Assembly (NCBI GenBank): GCA_963971405.1
Contig: OZ020489.1
Location: forward strand, 46,454,510-46,518,509
Length of the DNA: 64,000 nucleotides
Direction of reading: 5' to 3'
Source of the DNA: Psococerastis gibbosa
Taxonomy: Eukaryota > Arthropoda > Insecta > Psocodea > Psocidae
The notes under the pieces were generated by a model. It did not search any database, was not told the origin of the DNA, and worked only from the letters and a program-made list of their open reading frames with translations. Numbering within the stretch: position 1 is the first letter of the stretch; every line of letters begins with the position of its first letter. Of the stretch, positions 46,206 through 60,535 are shown in pieces. The translations under genes and the position numbers were made by a program.

Positions 46206-47799
46206 ATGGGAGATTTTGGTCAAAATGATCCGATGGCCATGAATGGGACATGGTTGGAAAGAGGAGGTGATTTCGAGCCGATTCGCCCGGTTTTTACTCG
46301 TATGCGTTGGATACCGGCCGATTTGAGGGCGTTTCAAAGTTCGTTTTCAGGGATAGGAGCACACGTTGGGGGGGTGGGGTCACCGGTAGATTTCTTTCTG
46401 ATGCGGTTTTTTCGATTCCAGTTGCGGTCCTGACCAATAGTTGTCATTGATGACCATACGGATTCGATGGGGTTTGCGTTCTAGACGCATTTGAAAAACG
46501 CCCCCTATCCCTTATACATAGGATTTTTTACATTTCATACAATTTTAAGAAATTCTCTCGATGGTTAGTCGACTTTTTTCGCTCAGACGTGGGATTTTAT
46601 GTGGGCTACAAGAAAAATGCGGAATCCCGGATCTCACTGGTCAAATTCGGCAATTTTTCCCGTTTTTTTGAATATGCTTGTTCCGACCCTGACGCCCTGC
46701 ATTCATCGGTACACAATGCGCGGCACATGATTTCCCAGTAGTTTTTCAAGCCGCATCTACCTGCCAGGGTTATACAATTTTAAGAGGCAATTTTTCGTTT
46801 ATTTTTTTTTTTTTTTTTTTTTGACTTTTTTTTGGGGTCGAGATGGGTGTCGCTAGACGCGGGATTTCATCCCGAACACGACGATATATGGTTTATGGGG
46901 TGGTTTTCCCATAGGTTGCCGGCTAGCCCGGGATCAGTGCCTATTTGAAGCATTTCGGGTGCTCGGGGCCTGTGACGTCATCGCCCATGCATTCTTATGG
47001 GAGATTTTGGTCAAAATGATCCGATGGCCATGAATGGGACATGGTTGGAAAGAGGAGGTGATTTCGAGCCGATTCGCCCGGTTTTTACTCGGATGCGTTG
47101 GATACCGGCCGATTTGAGGGCGTTTCAAAGTTCGTTTTCAGGGATAGGAGCACACGTTAGGGGGGTGGGGTCACCGGTAGATTTCTTTCTGATGCGGTTT
47201 TTTCGATTCCAGTTGCGGTCCTGACCAATAGTTGTCATTGATGACCATACGGATTCGATGGGGTTTGCGTTCTAGACGCATTTGAAAAACGCTCCCTATC
47301 CCTTATACATAGGATTTTTTACATTTCATACAATTTTAAGAAATTCTCTCGATGGTTAGTCGACTTTTTTCGCTCAGACGTGGGATTTTATGTGGGCTAC
47401 AAGAAAAATGCGGAATCCCGGATCTCACTGGTCAAATTCGGCAATTTTTCCCCTTTTTTGAATATGCTTGTTCCGACCCTGACGCCCTGCATTCATCGGT
47501 ACACAATGCGCGGCACATGATTTCCCAGTAGTTTTTCAAGCCGCATCTACCTGCCAGGGTTATACAATTTTAAGAGGCAATTTTTCGTTTTTTTTTTTTT
47601 TTTTTTTTTTTTTGCGCAAATTTTTTGACTTTTTTTGGGGTCGAGATGGGTGTCGCTAGACGCGGGATTTCATCCCGAACACGACGATATATGGTTTATG
47701 GGGTGGTTTTCCCATAGGTTGCCGGCTAGCCCGGGATCAGTGCCTATTTGAAGCATTTCGGGTGCTCGGGGCCTGTGACGTCATCGCCCATGCATTCTT
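46206..47799 (+). repeat. K-family dimer (Kb 46206, Ka 46997)
   Basis: The first monomer (791 bp) is Kb and has lost the usual GCGCAAAT after its thymine run (about 46800-46830), leaving T-rich sequence joined directly to GACTTT. The second (803 bp) is Ka with an intact, unoccupied CACGTTAGGGGGG site at 47154-47166. Confidence 0.85.
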
Positions 47800-48590
47800 A
47801 TGGGAGATTTTGGTCAAAATGATCCGATGGCCATGAATGGGACATGGTTGGAAAGAGGAGGTGATTTCGAGCCGATTCGCCCGGTTTTTACTCGTATGCG
47901 TTGGATACCGGCCGATTTGAGGGCGTTTCAAAGTTCGTTTTCAGGGATAGGAGCACACGTTGGGGGGGTGGGGTCACCGGTAGATTTCTTTCTGATGCGG
48001 TTTTTTCGATTCCAGTTGCGGTCCTGACCAATAGTTGTCATTGATGACCATACGGATTCGATGGGGTTTGCGTTCTAGACGCATTTGAAAAACGCTCCCT
48101 ATCCCTTATACATAGGATTTTTTACATTTCATACGATTTTAAGAAATTCTCTCGATGGTTAGTCGACTTTTTTCGCTCAGACGTGGGATTTTATGTGGGC
48201 TACAAGAAAAATGCGGAATCCCGCTTCTCACTGGTCAAATTCGGCAATTTTTCCCCTTTTTTGAATATCCTTGTTCCGACCCTGACGCCACACAATGATC
48301 GATACACAATGCGCGATACCTGATCTCCCACTAGTTTTTCAAGCCGCATCTAGCTGCCAGGGTTATACAATTTAAAGAGGCAATTTTTCGTTTTTTTTTT
48401 TTTGCGCCCATTTTTTTGACTTTTTTTGGGGTCGAGATTGGTGTCGCTAGACGCGGGATTTTATCCCGAACACGACGATATATGGTTTATGGGGTGGTTT
48501 TCCCATAGGTTGCCGGCTAGCCCGGGATCAGTGACTATTTGAAGTATTTCGGGGGCTCGGAGCCTGTGACGTCATCGCCCATGCATTCTT
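47800..48590 (+). repeat. Boundary monomer: Kb 5' part, A-G-type 3' part
   Basis: Starts as Kb (ACTCGTATGCG, CACGTTGGGGGGG near 47957). By 48130 it reads CATACGATTTTAAG, then CCCGCTTCTC, CCACACAATGATCG and GCGCCCATTT, all A-G variants. The family switch therefore falls between about 47975 and 48135, in the middle of a monomer and without loss of register. Confidence 0.88.
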
Positions 48591-51500
48591 ATGGGAAATT
48601 TTGGTCAAAATGATCCGATTGCCATGAATGGCACATGGTTGGAAAGAGGAGGTGATTTCGAGCTGATTCGCCCGGTTTTTACTCTGATTCGTTTGATACC
48701 GTCCGATTTGAGGGCGTTGCAAAGTCGGTTTTCAAGGTATGTTGCACACATTAAGGGGGTGGGGTCACCGGTAGATTTCTTTCTGATGCGGTTTTTTCGA
48801 TTCCAGTTGCGGTCCTGACCAATAGTTGTCATTGATGACCATACGGATTCGATGGGGTTTGCGTTCTAGACGCATTTGAAAAACGCTCCCTATCCCTTAT
48901 ACATAGGATTTTTTACATTTCATACGATGTTAAGAAATTCTCTCGATGGTTAGTCGACTTTTTTCGCTCAGACGTGGGATTTTATGTGGGCTACAAGAAA
49001 AATGCGGAATCCCGCTTCTCACTGGTCAAATTCGGCAATTTTTCCCCTTTTTTGAATATCCTTGTTCCGACCCTGACGCCACACAATGATCGATACACAA
49101 TGCGCGATACCTGATCTCCCACTAGTTTTTCAAGCCGCATCTAGCTGCCAGGGTTATACAATTTAAAGAGGCAATTTTTCGTTTTTTTTTTTTTTTTGCG
49201 CCCATTTTTTTGACTTTTTTTGGGGTCGAGATTGGTGTCGCTAGATGCGGGATTTTATCCCGAACACGACGATATATGGTTTATGGGGTGGTTTTCCCAT
49301 AGGTTGCCGGCTAGCCCGGGATCAGTGACTATTTGAAGGATTTCGGGGGCTCGGGGCCTGTGACGTCATCGCCCATGCATTCTTATGGGAAATTTTGGTC
49401 AAAATGATCCGATTGCCATGAATGGCACATGGTTGGAAAGAGGAGGTGATTTCGAGCCGATTCACCCGGTTTTTACTCTGATTCGTTTGATACCGTCCGA
49501 TTTGAGGGCGTTGCAAAGTCGGTTTTCAAGGTATGTTGCACACGTTAAGGGGGTGGGGTCACCGGTAGATTTCTTTCTGATGCGGTTTTTTCGATTCCAG
49601 TTGCGGTCCTGACCAATAGTTGTCATTGATGACCATACGGATTCGATGGGGTTTGCGTTCTAGACGCATTTGAAAAACGCTCCCTATCCCTTATACATAG
49701 GATTTTTAACATTTCATACGATGTTAAGAAATTCTCTCGATGGTTAGTCGACTTTTTTCGCTCAGACGTGGGATTTTATGTGGGCTACAAGAAAAATGCG
49801 GAATCCCGCTTCTCACTGGTCAAATTCGGCAATTTTTCCCCTTTTTTGAATATCCTTGTTCCGACCCTGACGCCACACAATGATCGATACACAATGCGCG
49901 ATACCTGATCTCCCACTAGTTTTTCAAGCCGCATCTAGCTGCCAGGGTTGTACAATTTAAAGAGGCCATTTGGCAATTTTTCGTTTTTTTTTTTTTTTTT
50001 TTTGCGCCCATTTTTTTGACTTCTTTTGGGGTCGAGATGGGTGTCGCCAGACGCGGGATGTTATCCCGAACACGACGATACATGGTTTATGGGGTGGTTT
50101 TCCCATAGGTTGCCGGCTAGCCCGGGATCAGTGACTATTTGAAGGATTTCGGGGGCTCGGGGCCTGTGACGTCATCGCCCATGCATTCTTATGGGAAATT
50201 TTGGTCAAATTGATCCGATTGCCATGAATGGCACATGGTTGGAAAGAGGAGGTGATTTCGAGCCGATTCGCCCGGTTTTTACTCTGATTCGTTTGATACC
50301 GTCCGATTTGAGGGCGTTGCAAAGTCGGTTTTCAAGGTATGTTGCACACGTTAAGGGGGTGGGGTCACCGGTAGATTTCTTTCTGATGCGGTTTTTTCGA
50401 TTCCAGTTGCGGTCCTGACCAATAGTTGTCATTGATGACCATACGGATTCGATGGGGTTTGCGTTCTAGACGCATTTGAAAAACGCTCCCTATCCCTTAT
50501 ACATAGGATTTTTTACATTTCATACGATGTTAAGAAATTCTCTCGATGGTTAGTCGACTTTTTTCGCTCAGACGTGGGATTTTATGTGGGCTACAAGAAA
50601 AATGCGGAATCCCGCTTCTCACTGGTCAAATTCGGCAATTTTTCCCCTTTTTTGAATATCCTTGTTCCGACCCTGACGCCACACAATGATCGATACACAA
50701 TGCGCGATACCTGATCTCCCACTAGTTTTTCAAGCCGCATCTAGCTGCCAGGGTTATACAATTTAAAGAGGCAATTTTTCGTTTTTTTTTTTTTTTGCGC
50801 CCATTTTTTTGACTTTTTTTGGGAGTCGAGATTGGTGTCGCTAGACGCGGGATTTTATCCCGAACACGACGATATATGGTTTATGGGGTGGTTTTCCCAT
50901 AGGTTGCCGGCTAGCCCGGGATCAGTGACTATTTGAAGGATTTCGGGGGCTCGGAGCCTGTGACGTCATCGCCCATGCATTCTTATGGGAAATTTTGGTC
51001 AAAATGATCCGATTGCCATGAATGGCACATGGTTGGAAAGAGGAGGTGATTTCGAGCTGATTCGCCCGGTTTTTACTCTGATTCGTTTGATACCGTCCGA
51101 TTTGAGGGCGTTGCAAAGTCGGTTTTCAAGGTATGTTGCACACGTTAAGGGGGTGGGGTCACCGGTAGATTTCTTTCTGATGCGGTTTTTTCGATTCCAG
51201 TTGCGGTCCTGACCAATAGTTGTCATTGATGACCATACGGATTCGATGGGGTTTGCGTCCTAGACGCATTTGAAAAACGCTCCCTATCCCTTATACATAG
51301 GATTTTTTACATTTCATACAATTTTAAGAAATTCTCTCGATGGTTAGTCGACTTTTTTCGCTCAGACGTGGGATTTTATGTGGGCTACAAGAAAAATGCG
51401 GAATCCCGCTTCTCACTGGTCAAATTCGGCAATTTTTCCCCTTTTTTGAATATCCTTGTTCCGACCCTGACGCCACACAATGATCGATACACAATGCGCG

Positions 51501-54169
51501 ATACCTGATCTCCCACTAGTTTTTCAAGCCGCATCTAGCTGCCAGGGTTATACAATTTAAAGAGGCAATTTTTCGTTTTTTTTTTTTTTTGCGCCCATTT
51601 TTTTGACTTTTTTTGGGGTCGAGATTGGTGTCGCTAGACGCGGGATTTTATCCCGAACACGACGATATATGGTTTATGGGGTGGTTTTCCCATAGGTTGC
51701 CGGCTAGCCCGGGATCAGTGACTATTTGAAGGATTTCGGGGGCTCGGGGCCTGTGACGTCATCGCCCATGCATTCTTATGGGAAATTTTGGTCAAAATGA
51801 TCCGATTGCCATGAATGGCACATGGTTGGAAAGAGGAGGTGATTTCGAGCCGATTCACCCGGTTTTTACTCTGATTCGTTTGATACCGTCCGATTTGAGG
51901 GCGTTGCAAAGTCGGTTTTCAAGGTATGTTGCACACGTTAAGGGGGTGGGGTCACCGGTAGATTTCTTTCTGATGCGGTTTTTTCGATTCCAGTTGCGGT
52001 CCTGACCAATAGTTGTCATTGATGACCATACGGATTCGATGGGGTTTGCGTTCTAGACGCATTTGAAAAACGCTCCCTATCCCTTATACATAGGATTTTT
52101 TACATTTCATACGATGTTAAGAAATTCTCTCGATGGTTAGTCGTCTTTTTTCGCTCAGACGTGGGATTTTATGTGGGCTACAAGAAAAATGCGGAATCCC
52201 GCTTCTCACTGGTCAAATTCGGCAATTTTTCCCCTTTTTTGAATATCCTTGTTCCGACCCTGACGCCACACAATGATCGATACACAATGCGCGATACCTG
52301 ATCTCCCACTAGTTTTTCAAGCCGCATCTAGCTGCCAGGGTTGTACAATTTTAAGAGGCTATTTGGCAATTTTTCGTTTTTTTTTTTTTTTTTTTGCGCC
52401 CATTTTTTTGACTTTTTTTGGGGTCGAGATGGGTGTCGCCAGACGCGGGATTTTATCCCGAACACGACGATACATGGTTTATGGGGTGGTTTTCCCATAG
52501 GTTGCCGGCTAGCCCGGGATCAGTGACTATTTGAAGGATTTCGGGGGCTCGGGGCCTGTGACGTCATCGCCCATGCATTCTTATGGGAAATTTTGGTCAA
52601 AATGATCCGATTGCCATGAATGGCACATGGTTGGAAAGAGGAGGTGATTTCGAGCCGATTCGCCCGGTTTTTACTCTGATTCGTTTGACACCGTCCGATT
52701 TGAGGGCGTTGCAAAGTCGGTTTTCAAGGTATGTTGCACACGTTAAGGGGGTGGGGTCACCGGTAGATTTCTTTCTGATGCGGGTTTTTCGATTCCAGTT
52801 GCGGTCCTGACCAATAGTTGTCATTGATGACCATACGGATTCGATGGGGTTTGCGTTCTAGACGCATTTGAAAAACGCTCCCTATCCCTTATACATAGGA
52901 TTTTTTACATTTCATACGATTTTAAGAAATTCTCTCGATGGTTAGTCGACTTTTTTCGCTCAGACGTGGGATTTTATGTGGGCTACAAGAAAAATGCGGA
53001 ATCCCGCTTCTCACTGGTCAAATTCGGCAATTTTTCCCCTTTTTTGAATATCCTTGTTCCGACCCTGACGCCACACAATGATCGATACACAATGCGCGAT
53101 ACCTGATCTCCCACTAGTTTTTCAAGCCGCATCTAGCTGCCAGGGTTATACAATTTAAAGAGGCAATTTTTCGTTTTTTTTTTTTTTTGCGCCCATTTTT
53201 TTGACTTTTTTTGGGGTCGAGATTGGTGTCGCTAGACGCGGGATTTTATCCCGAACACGACGATATATGGTTTATGGGGTGGTTTTCCCATAGGTTGCCG
53301 GCTAGCCCGGGATCAGTGACTATTTGAAGGATTTCGGGGGCTCGGGGCCTGTGACGTCATCGCCCATGCATTCTTATGGGAAATTTTGGTCAAAATGATC
53401 CGATTGCCATGAATGGCACATGGTTGGAAAGAGGAGGTGATTTCGAGCCGATTCACCCGGTTTTTACTCTGATTCGTTTGATACCGTCCGATTTGAGGGC
53501 GTTGCAAAGTCGGTTTTCAAGGTATGTTGCACACGTTAAGGGGGTGGGGTCACCGGTAGATTTCTTTCTGATGCGGTTTTTTCGATTCCAGTTGCGGTCC
53601 TGACCAATAGTTGTCATTGATGACCATACGGATTCGATGGGGTTTGCGTTCTAGACGCATTTGAAAAACGCTCCCTATCCCTTATACATAGGATTTTTTA
53701 CATTTCATACGATGTTAAGAAATTCTCTCGATGGTTAGTCGTCTTTTTTCGCTCAGACGTGGGATTTTATGTGGGCTACAAGAAAAATGCGGAATCCCGC
53801 TTCTCACTGGTCAAATTCGGCAATTTTTCCCCTTTTTTGAATATCCTTGTTCCGACCCTGACGCCACACAATGATCGATACACAATGCGCGATACCTGAT
53901 CTCCCACTAGTTTTTCAAGCCGCATCTAGCTGCCAGGGTTATACAATTTAAAGAGGCAATTTTTCGTTTTTTTTTTTTTTTTGCGCCCATTTTTTTGACT
54001 TTTTTTGGGGTCGAGATTGGTGTCGCTAGACGCGGGATTTTATCCCGAACACGACGATATATGGTTTATGGGGTGGTTTTCCCATAGGTTGCCGGCTAGC
54101 CCGGGATCAGTGACTATTTGAAGGATTTCGGGGGCTCGGGGCCTGTGACGTCATCGCCCATGCATTCTT
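48591..54169 (+). repeat. Irregular head of right array (L-H-C-L-H-T-H)
   Basis: Starts at 48591 (L), 49385 (H), 50191 (C-like), 50985 (L), 51778 (H), 52583 (T) and 53376 (H). The C-like monomer is preceded by GACTTCTTTTGG, a marker shared with C in the left array. It is the only C relative outside 2309 and 7814. Confidence 0.82.
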
Positions 54170-57100
54170 ATGGGAAATTTTGGTCAAAATGATCCGATTG
54201 CCATGAATGGCACATGGTTGGAAAGAGGAGGTGATTTCGAGCCGATTCGCCCGGTTTTTACTCTGATTCGTTTGATACCGTCCGATTTGAGGGCGTTGCA
54301 AAGTCGGTTTTCAAGGTATGTTGCACACGTTAAGGGGGTGGGGTCACCGGTAGATTTCTTTCTGATGCGGTTTTTTCGATTCCAGTTGCGGTCCTGACCA
54401 ATAGTTGTCATTGATGACCATACGGATTCGATGGGGTTTGCGTTCTAGACGCATTTGAAAAACGCTCCCTATCCCTTATACATAGGATTTTTTACATTTC
54501 ATACGATGTTAAGAAATTCTCTCGATGGTTAGTCGACTTTTTTCGCTCAGACGTGGGATTTTATGTGGGCTACAAGAAAAATGCGGAATCCCGCTTCTCA
54601 CTGGTCAAATTCGGCAATTTTTCCCCTTTTTTGAATATCCTTGTTCCGACCCTGACGCCACACAATGATCGATACACAATGCGCGATACCTGATCTCCCA
54701 CTAGTTTTTCAAGCCGCATCTAGCTGCCAGGGTTATACAATTTAAAGAGGCAATTTTTCGTTTTTTTTTTTTTTGCGCCCATTTTTTTGACTTTTTTTGG
54801 GGTCGAGATTGGTGTCGCTAGACGCGGGATTTTATCCCGAACACGACGATATATGGTTTATGGGGTGGTTTTCCCATAGGTTGCCGGCTAGCCCGGGATC
54901 AGTGACTATTTGAAGGATTTCGGGGGCTCGGAGCCTGTGACGTCATCGCCCATGCATTCTTATGGGAAATTTTGGTCAAAATGATCCGATTGCCATGAAT
55001 GGCACATGGTTGGAAAGAGGAGGTGATTTCGAGCTGATTCGCCCGGTTTTTACTCTGATTCGTTTGATACCGTCCGATTTGAGGGCGTTGCAAAGTCGGT
55101 TTTCAAGGTATGTTGCACACGTTAAGGGGGTGGGGTCACCGGTAGATTTCTTTCTGATGCGGTTTTTTCGATTCCAGTTGCGGTCCTGACCAATAGTTGT
55201 CATTGATGACCATACGGATTCGATGGGGCTTGCGTTCTAGACGCATTTGAAAAACGCTCCCTATCCCTTATACATAGGATTTTTTACATTTCATACAATT
55301 TTAAGAAATTCTCTCGATGGTTAGTCGACTTTTTTCGCTCAGACGTGGGATTTTATGTGGGCTACAAGAAAAATGCGGAATCCCGCTTCTCACTGGTCAA
55401 ATTCGGCAATTTTTCCCCTTTTTTGAATATCCTTGTTCCGACCCTGACGCCACACAATGATCGATACACAATGCGCGATACCTGATCTCCCACTAGTTTT
55501 TCAAGCCGCATCTAGCTGCCAGGGTTATACAATTTAAAGAGGCAATTTTTCGTTTTTTTTTTTTTTGCGCCCATTTTTTTGACTTTTTTTGGGGTCGAGA
55601 TTGGTGTCGCTAGACGCGGGATTTTATCCCGAACACGACGATATATGGTTTATGGGGTGGTTTTCCCATAGGTTGCCGGCTAGCCCGGGATCAGTGACTA
55701 TTTGAAGGATTTCGGGGGCTCGGGGCCTGTGACGTCATCGCCCATGCATTCTTATGGGAAATTTTGGTCAAAATGATCCGATTGCCATGAATGGCACATA
55801 GTTGGAAAGAGGAGGTGATTTCGAGCCGATTCACCCGGTTTTTACTCTGATTCGTTTGATACCGTCCGATTTGAGGGCGTTGCAAAGTCGGTTTTCAAGG
55901 TATGTTGCACACGTTAAGGGGGTGGGGTCACCGGTAGATTTCTTTCTGATGCGGTTTTTTCGATTCCAGTTGCGGTCCTGACCAATAGTTGTCATTGATG
56001 ACCATACGGATTCGATGGGGTTTGCGTTCTAGACGCATTTGAAAAACGCTCCCTATCCCTTATACATAGGATTTTTTACATTTCATACGATGTTAAGAAA
56101 TTCTCTCGATGGTTAGTCGTCTTTTTTCGCTCAGACGTGGGATTTTATGTGGGCTACAAGAAAAATGCGGAATCCCGCTTCTCACTGGTCAAATTCGGCA
56201 ATTTTTCCCCTTTTTTGAATATCCTTGTTCCGACCCTGACGCCACACAATGATCGATACACAATGCGCGATACCTGATCTCCCACTAGTTTTTCAAGCCG
56301 CATCTAGCTGCCAGGGTTGTACAATTTAAAGAGGCTATTTGGCAATTTTTCGTTTTTTTTTTTTTTTTTTTGCGCCCATTTTTTTGACTTTTTTTGGGGT
56401 CGAGATGGGTGTCGCCAGACGCGGGATTTTATCCCGAACACGACGATACATGGTTTATGGGGTGGTTTTCCCATAGGTTGCCGGCTAGCCCGGGATCAGT
56501 GACTATTTGAAGGATTTCGGGGGCTCGGGGCCTGTGACGTCATCGCCCATGCATTCTTATGGGAAATTTTGGTCAAAATGATCCGATTGCCATGAATGGC
56601 ACATGGTTGGAAAGAGGAGGTGATTTCGAGCCGATTCGCCCGGTTTTTACTCTGATTCGTTTGACACCGTCCGATTTGAGGGCGTTGCAAAGTCGGTTTT
56701 CAAGGTATGTTGCACACGTTAAGGGGGTGGGGTCACCGGTAGATTTCTTTCTGATGCGGTTTTTTCGATTCCAGTTGCGGTCCTGACCAATAGTTGTCAT
56801 TGATGACCATACGGATTCGATGGGGTTTGCGTTCTAGACGCATTTGAAAAACGCTCCCTATCCCTTATACATAGGATTTTTTACATTTCATACGATTTTA
56901 AGAAATTCTCTCGATGGTTAGTCGACTTTTTTCGCTCAGACGTGGGATTTTATGTGGGCTACAAGAAAAATGCGGAATCCCGCTTCTCAATGGTCAAATT
57001 CGGCAATTTTTCCCCTTTTTTGAATATCCTTGTTCCGACCCTGACGCCACACAATGATCGATACACAATGCGCGATACCTGATCTCCCACTAGTTTTTCA

Positions 57101-57351
57101 AGCCGCATCTAGCTGCCAGGGTTATACAATTTAAAGAGGCAATTTTTCGTTTTTTTTTTTTTTTGCGCCCATTTTTTTGACTTTTTTTGGGGTCGAGATT
57201 GGTGTCGCTAGACGCGGGATTTTATCCCGAACACGACGATATATGGTTTATGGGGTGGTTTTCCCATAGGTTGCCGGCTAGCCCGGGATCAGTGACTATT
57301 TGAAGGATTTCGGGGGCTCGGGGCCTGTGACGTCATCGCCCATGCATTCTT
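54170..57351 (+). repeat. Four-monomer HOR copy 1 (R-L-H-T), 3182 bp
   Basis: Starts at 54170, 54962, 55754 and 56559. The L monomer has GGGGCTTGCG near 55225; the H monomer has GTCGTCTTTTTT near 56116. Corresponding starts in the next copy lie 3182-3183 bp downstream. Confidence 0.88.
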
Positions 57352-60300
57352 ATGGGAAATTTTGGTCAAAATGATCCGATTGCCATGAATGGCACATGGT
57401 TGGAAAGAGGAGGTGATTTCGAGCCGATTCGCCCGGTTTTTACTCTGATTCGTTTGATACCGTCCGATTTGAGGGCGTTGCAAAGTCGGTTTTCAAGGTA
57501 TGTTGCACACGTTAAGGGGGTGGGGTCACCGGTAGATTTCTTTCTGATGCGGTTTTTTCGATTCCAGTTGCGGTCCTGACCAATAGTTGTCATTGATGAC
57601 CATACGGATTCGATGGGGTTTGCGTTCTAGACGCATTTGAAAAACGCTCCCTATCCCTTATACATAGGATTTTTTACATTTCATACGATGTTAAGAAATT
57701 CTCTCGATGGTTAGTCGACTTTTTTCGCTCAGACGTGGGATTTTATGTGGGCTACAAGAAAAATGCGGAATCCCGCTTCTCACTGGTCAAATTCGGCAAT
57801 TTTTCCCCTTTTTTGAATATCCTTGTTCCGACCCTGACGCCACACAATGATCGATACACAATGCGCGATACCTGATCTCCCACTAGTTTTTCAAGCCGCA
57901 TCTAGCTGCCAGGGTTATACAATTTAAAGAGGCAATTTTTCGTTTTTTTTTTTTTTGCGCCCATTTTTTTGACTTTTTTTGGGGTCGAGATTGGTGTCGC
58001 TAGACGCGGGATTTTATCCCGAACACGACGATATATGGTTTATGGGGTGGTTTTCCCATAGGTTGCCGGCTAGCCCGGGATCAGTGACTATTTGAAGGAT
58101 TTCGGGGGCTCGGAGCCTGTGACGTCATCGCCCATGCATTCTTATGGGAAATTTTGGTCAAAATGATCCGATTGCCATGAATGGCACATGGTTGGAAAGA
58201 GGAGGTGATTTCGAGCTGATTCGCCCGGTTTTTACTCTGATTCGTTTGATACCGTCCGATTTGAGGGCGTTGCAAAGTCGGTTTTCAAGGTATGTTGCAC
58301 ACGTTAAGGGGGTGGGGTCACCGGTAGATTTCTTTCTGATGCGGTTTTTTCGATTCCAGTTGCGGTCCTGACCAATAGTTGTCATTGATGACCATACGGA
58401 TTCGATGGGGCTTGCGTTCTAGACGCATTTGAAAAACGCTCCCTATCCCTTATACATAGGATTTTTTACATTTCATACAATTTTAAGAAATTCTCTCGAT
58501 GGTTAGTCGACTTCTTTCGCTCAGACGTGGGATTTTATGTGGGCTACAAGAAAAATGCGGAATCCCGCTTCTCACTGGTCAAATTCGGCAATTTTTCCCT
58601 TTTTTGAATATCCTTGTTCCGACCCTGACGCCACACAATGATCGATACACAATGCGCGATACCTGATCTCCCACTAGTTTTTCAAGCCGCATCTAGCTGC
58701 CAGGGTTATACAATTTAAAGAGGCAATTTTTCGTTTTTTTTTTTTTTTGCGCCCATTTTTTTGACTTTTTTTGGGGTCGAGATTGGTGTCGCTAGACGCG
58801 GGATTTTATCCCGAACACGACGATATATGGTTTATGGGGTGGTTTTCCCATAGGTTGCCGGCTAGCCCGGGATCAGTGACTATTTGAAGGATTTCGGGGG
58901 CTCGGGGCCTGTGACGTCATCGCCCATGCATTCTTATGGGAAATTTTGGTCAAAATGATCCGATTGCCATGAATGGCACATGGTTGGAAAGAGGAGGTGA
59001 TTTCGAGCCGATTCACCCGGTTTTTACTCTGATTCGTTTGATACCGTCCGATTTGAGGGCGTTGCAAAGTCGGTTTTCAAGGTATGTTGCACACGTTAAG
59101 GGGGTGGGGTCACCGGTAGATTTCTTTCTGATGCGGTTTTTTCGATTCCAGTTGCGGTCCTGACCAATAGTTGTCATTGATGACCATACGGATTCGATGG
59201 GGTTTGCGTTCTAGACGCATTTGAAAAACGCTCCCTATCCCTTATACATAGGATTTTTTACATTTCATACGATGTTAAGAAATTCTCTCGATGGTTAGTC
59301 GTCTTTTTTCGCTCAGACGTGGGATTTTATGTGGGCTACAAGAAAAATGCGGAATCCCGCTTCTCACTGGTCAAATTCGGCAATTTTTCCCCTTTTTTGA
59401 ATATCCTTGTTCCGACCCTGACGCCACACAATGATCGATACACAATGCGCGATACCTGATCTCCCACTAGTTTTTCAAGCCGCATCTAGCTGCCAGGGTT
59501 GTACAATTTAAAGAGGCTATTTGGCAATTTTTCGTTTTTTTTTTTTTTTTTTTTGCGCCCATTTTTTTGACTTTTTTTGGGGTCGAGATGGGTGTCGCCA
59601 GACGCGGGATTTTATCCCGAACACGACGATACATGGTTTATGGGGTGGTTTTCCCATAGGTTGCCGGCTAGCCCGGGATCAGTGACTATTTGAAGGATTT
59701 CGGGGGCTCGGGGCCTGTGACGTCGTCGCCCATGCATTCTTATGGGAAATTTTGGTCAAAATGATCCGATTGCCATGAATGGCACATGGTTGGAAAGAGG
59801 AGGTGATTTCGAGCCGATTCGCCCGGTTTTTACTCTGATTCGTTTGACACCGTCCGATTTGAGGGCGTTGCAAAGTCGGTTTTCAAGGTATGTTGCACAC
59901 GTTAAGGGGGTGGGGTCACCGGTAGATTTCTTTCTGATGCGGTTTTTTCGATTCCAGTTGCGGTCCTGACCAATAGTTGTCATTGATGACCATACGGATT
60001 CGATGGGGTTTGCGTTCTAGACGCATTTGAAAAACGCTCCCTATCCCTTATACATAGGATTTTTTACATTTCATACGATTTTAAGAAATTCTCTCGATGG
60101 TTAGTCGACTTTTTTCGCTCAGACGTGGGATTTTATGTGGGCTACAAGAAAAATGCGGAATCCCGCTTCTCACTGGTCAAATTCGGCAATTTTTCCCCTT
60201 TTTTGAATATCCTTGTTCCGACCCTGACGCCACACAATGATCGATACACAATGCGCGATACCTGATCTCCCACTAGTTTTTCAAGCCGCATCTAGCTGCC

Positions 60301-60535
60301 AGGGTTATACAATTTAAAGAGGCAATTTTTCGTTTTTTTTTTTTTTTTGCGCCCATTTTTTTGACTTTTTTTGGGGTCGAGATTGGTGTCGCTAGACGCG
60401 GGATTTTATCCCGAACACGACGATATATGGTTTATGGGGTGGTTTTCCCATAGGTTGCCGGCTAGCCCGGGATCAGTGACTATTTGAAGGATTTCGGGGG
60501 CTCGGGGCCTGTGACGTCATCGCCCATGCATTCTT
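57352..60535 (+). repeat. Four-monomer HOR copy 2 (R-L-H-T), 3184 bp
   Basis: Starts at 57352, 58144, 58936 and 59742. It repeats the L and H diagnostic sites of the previous copy (GGGGCTTGCG near 58408, GTCGTCTTTTTT near 59297). Confidence 0.88.

Larger units (their letters stand above)
40560..48590 (+). repeat. K-family satellite array, interrupted by a LINE
   Basis: Diverged relative of the flanking satellite in the same orientation. A partial monomer (40560-41198) is followed by monomers starting at 41199, 42001, 46206, 46997 and 47800. Divergence is strongest about 75-160 bp after the start (ACTCGGATGCGTTGG, GCGTTTCAAAGTTCG, AGGGATAGGAGCACACG). Two subtypes exist: Ka with CACGTTAGGGGGGTGG (41199, 42001, 46997) and Kb with CACGTTGGGGGGGTGG plus ACTCGTATGCG (46206, 47800). 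Ka and Kb alternate on the right side, a dimer of about 1594 bp. No gene apart from the LINE is seen. Confidence 0.9.
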
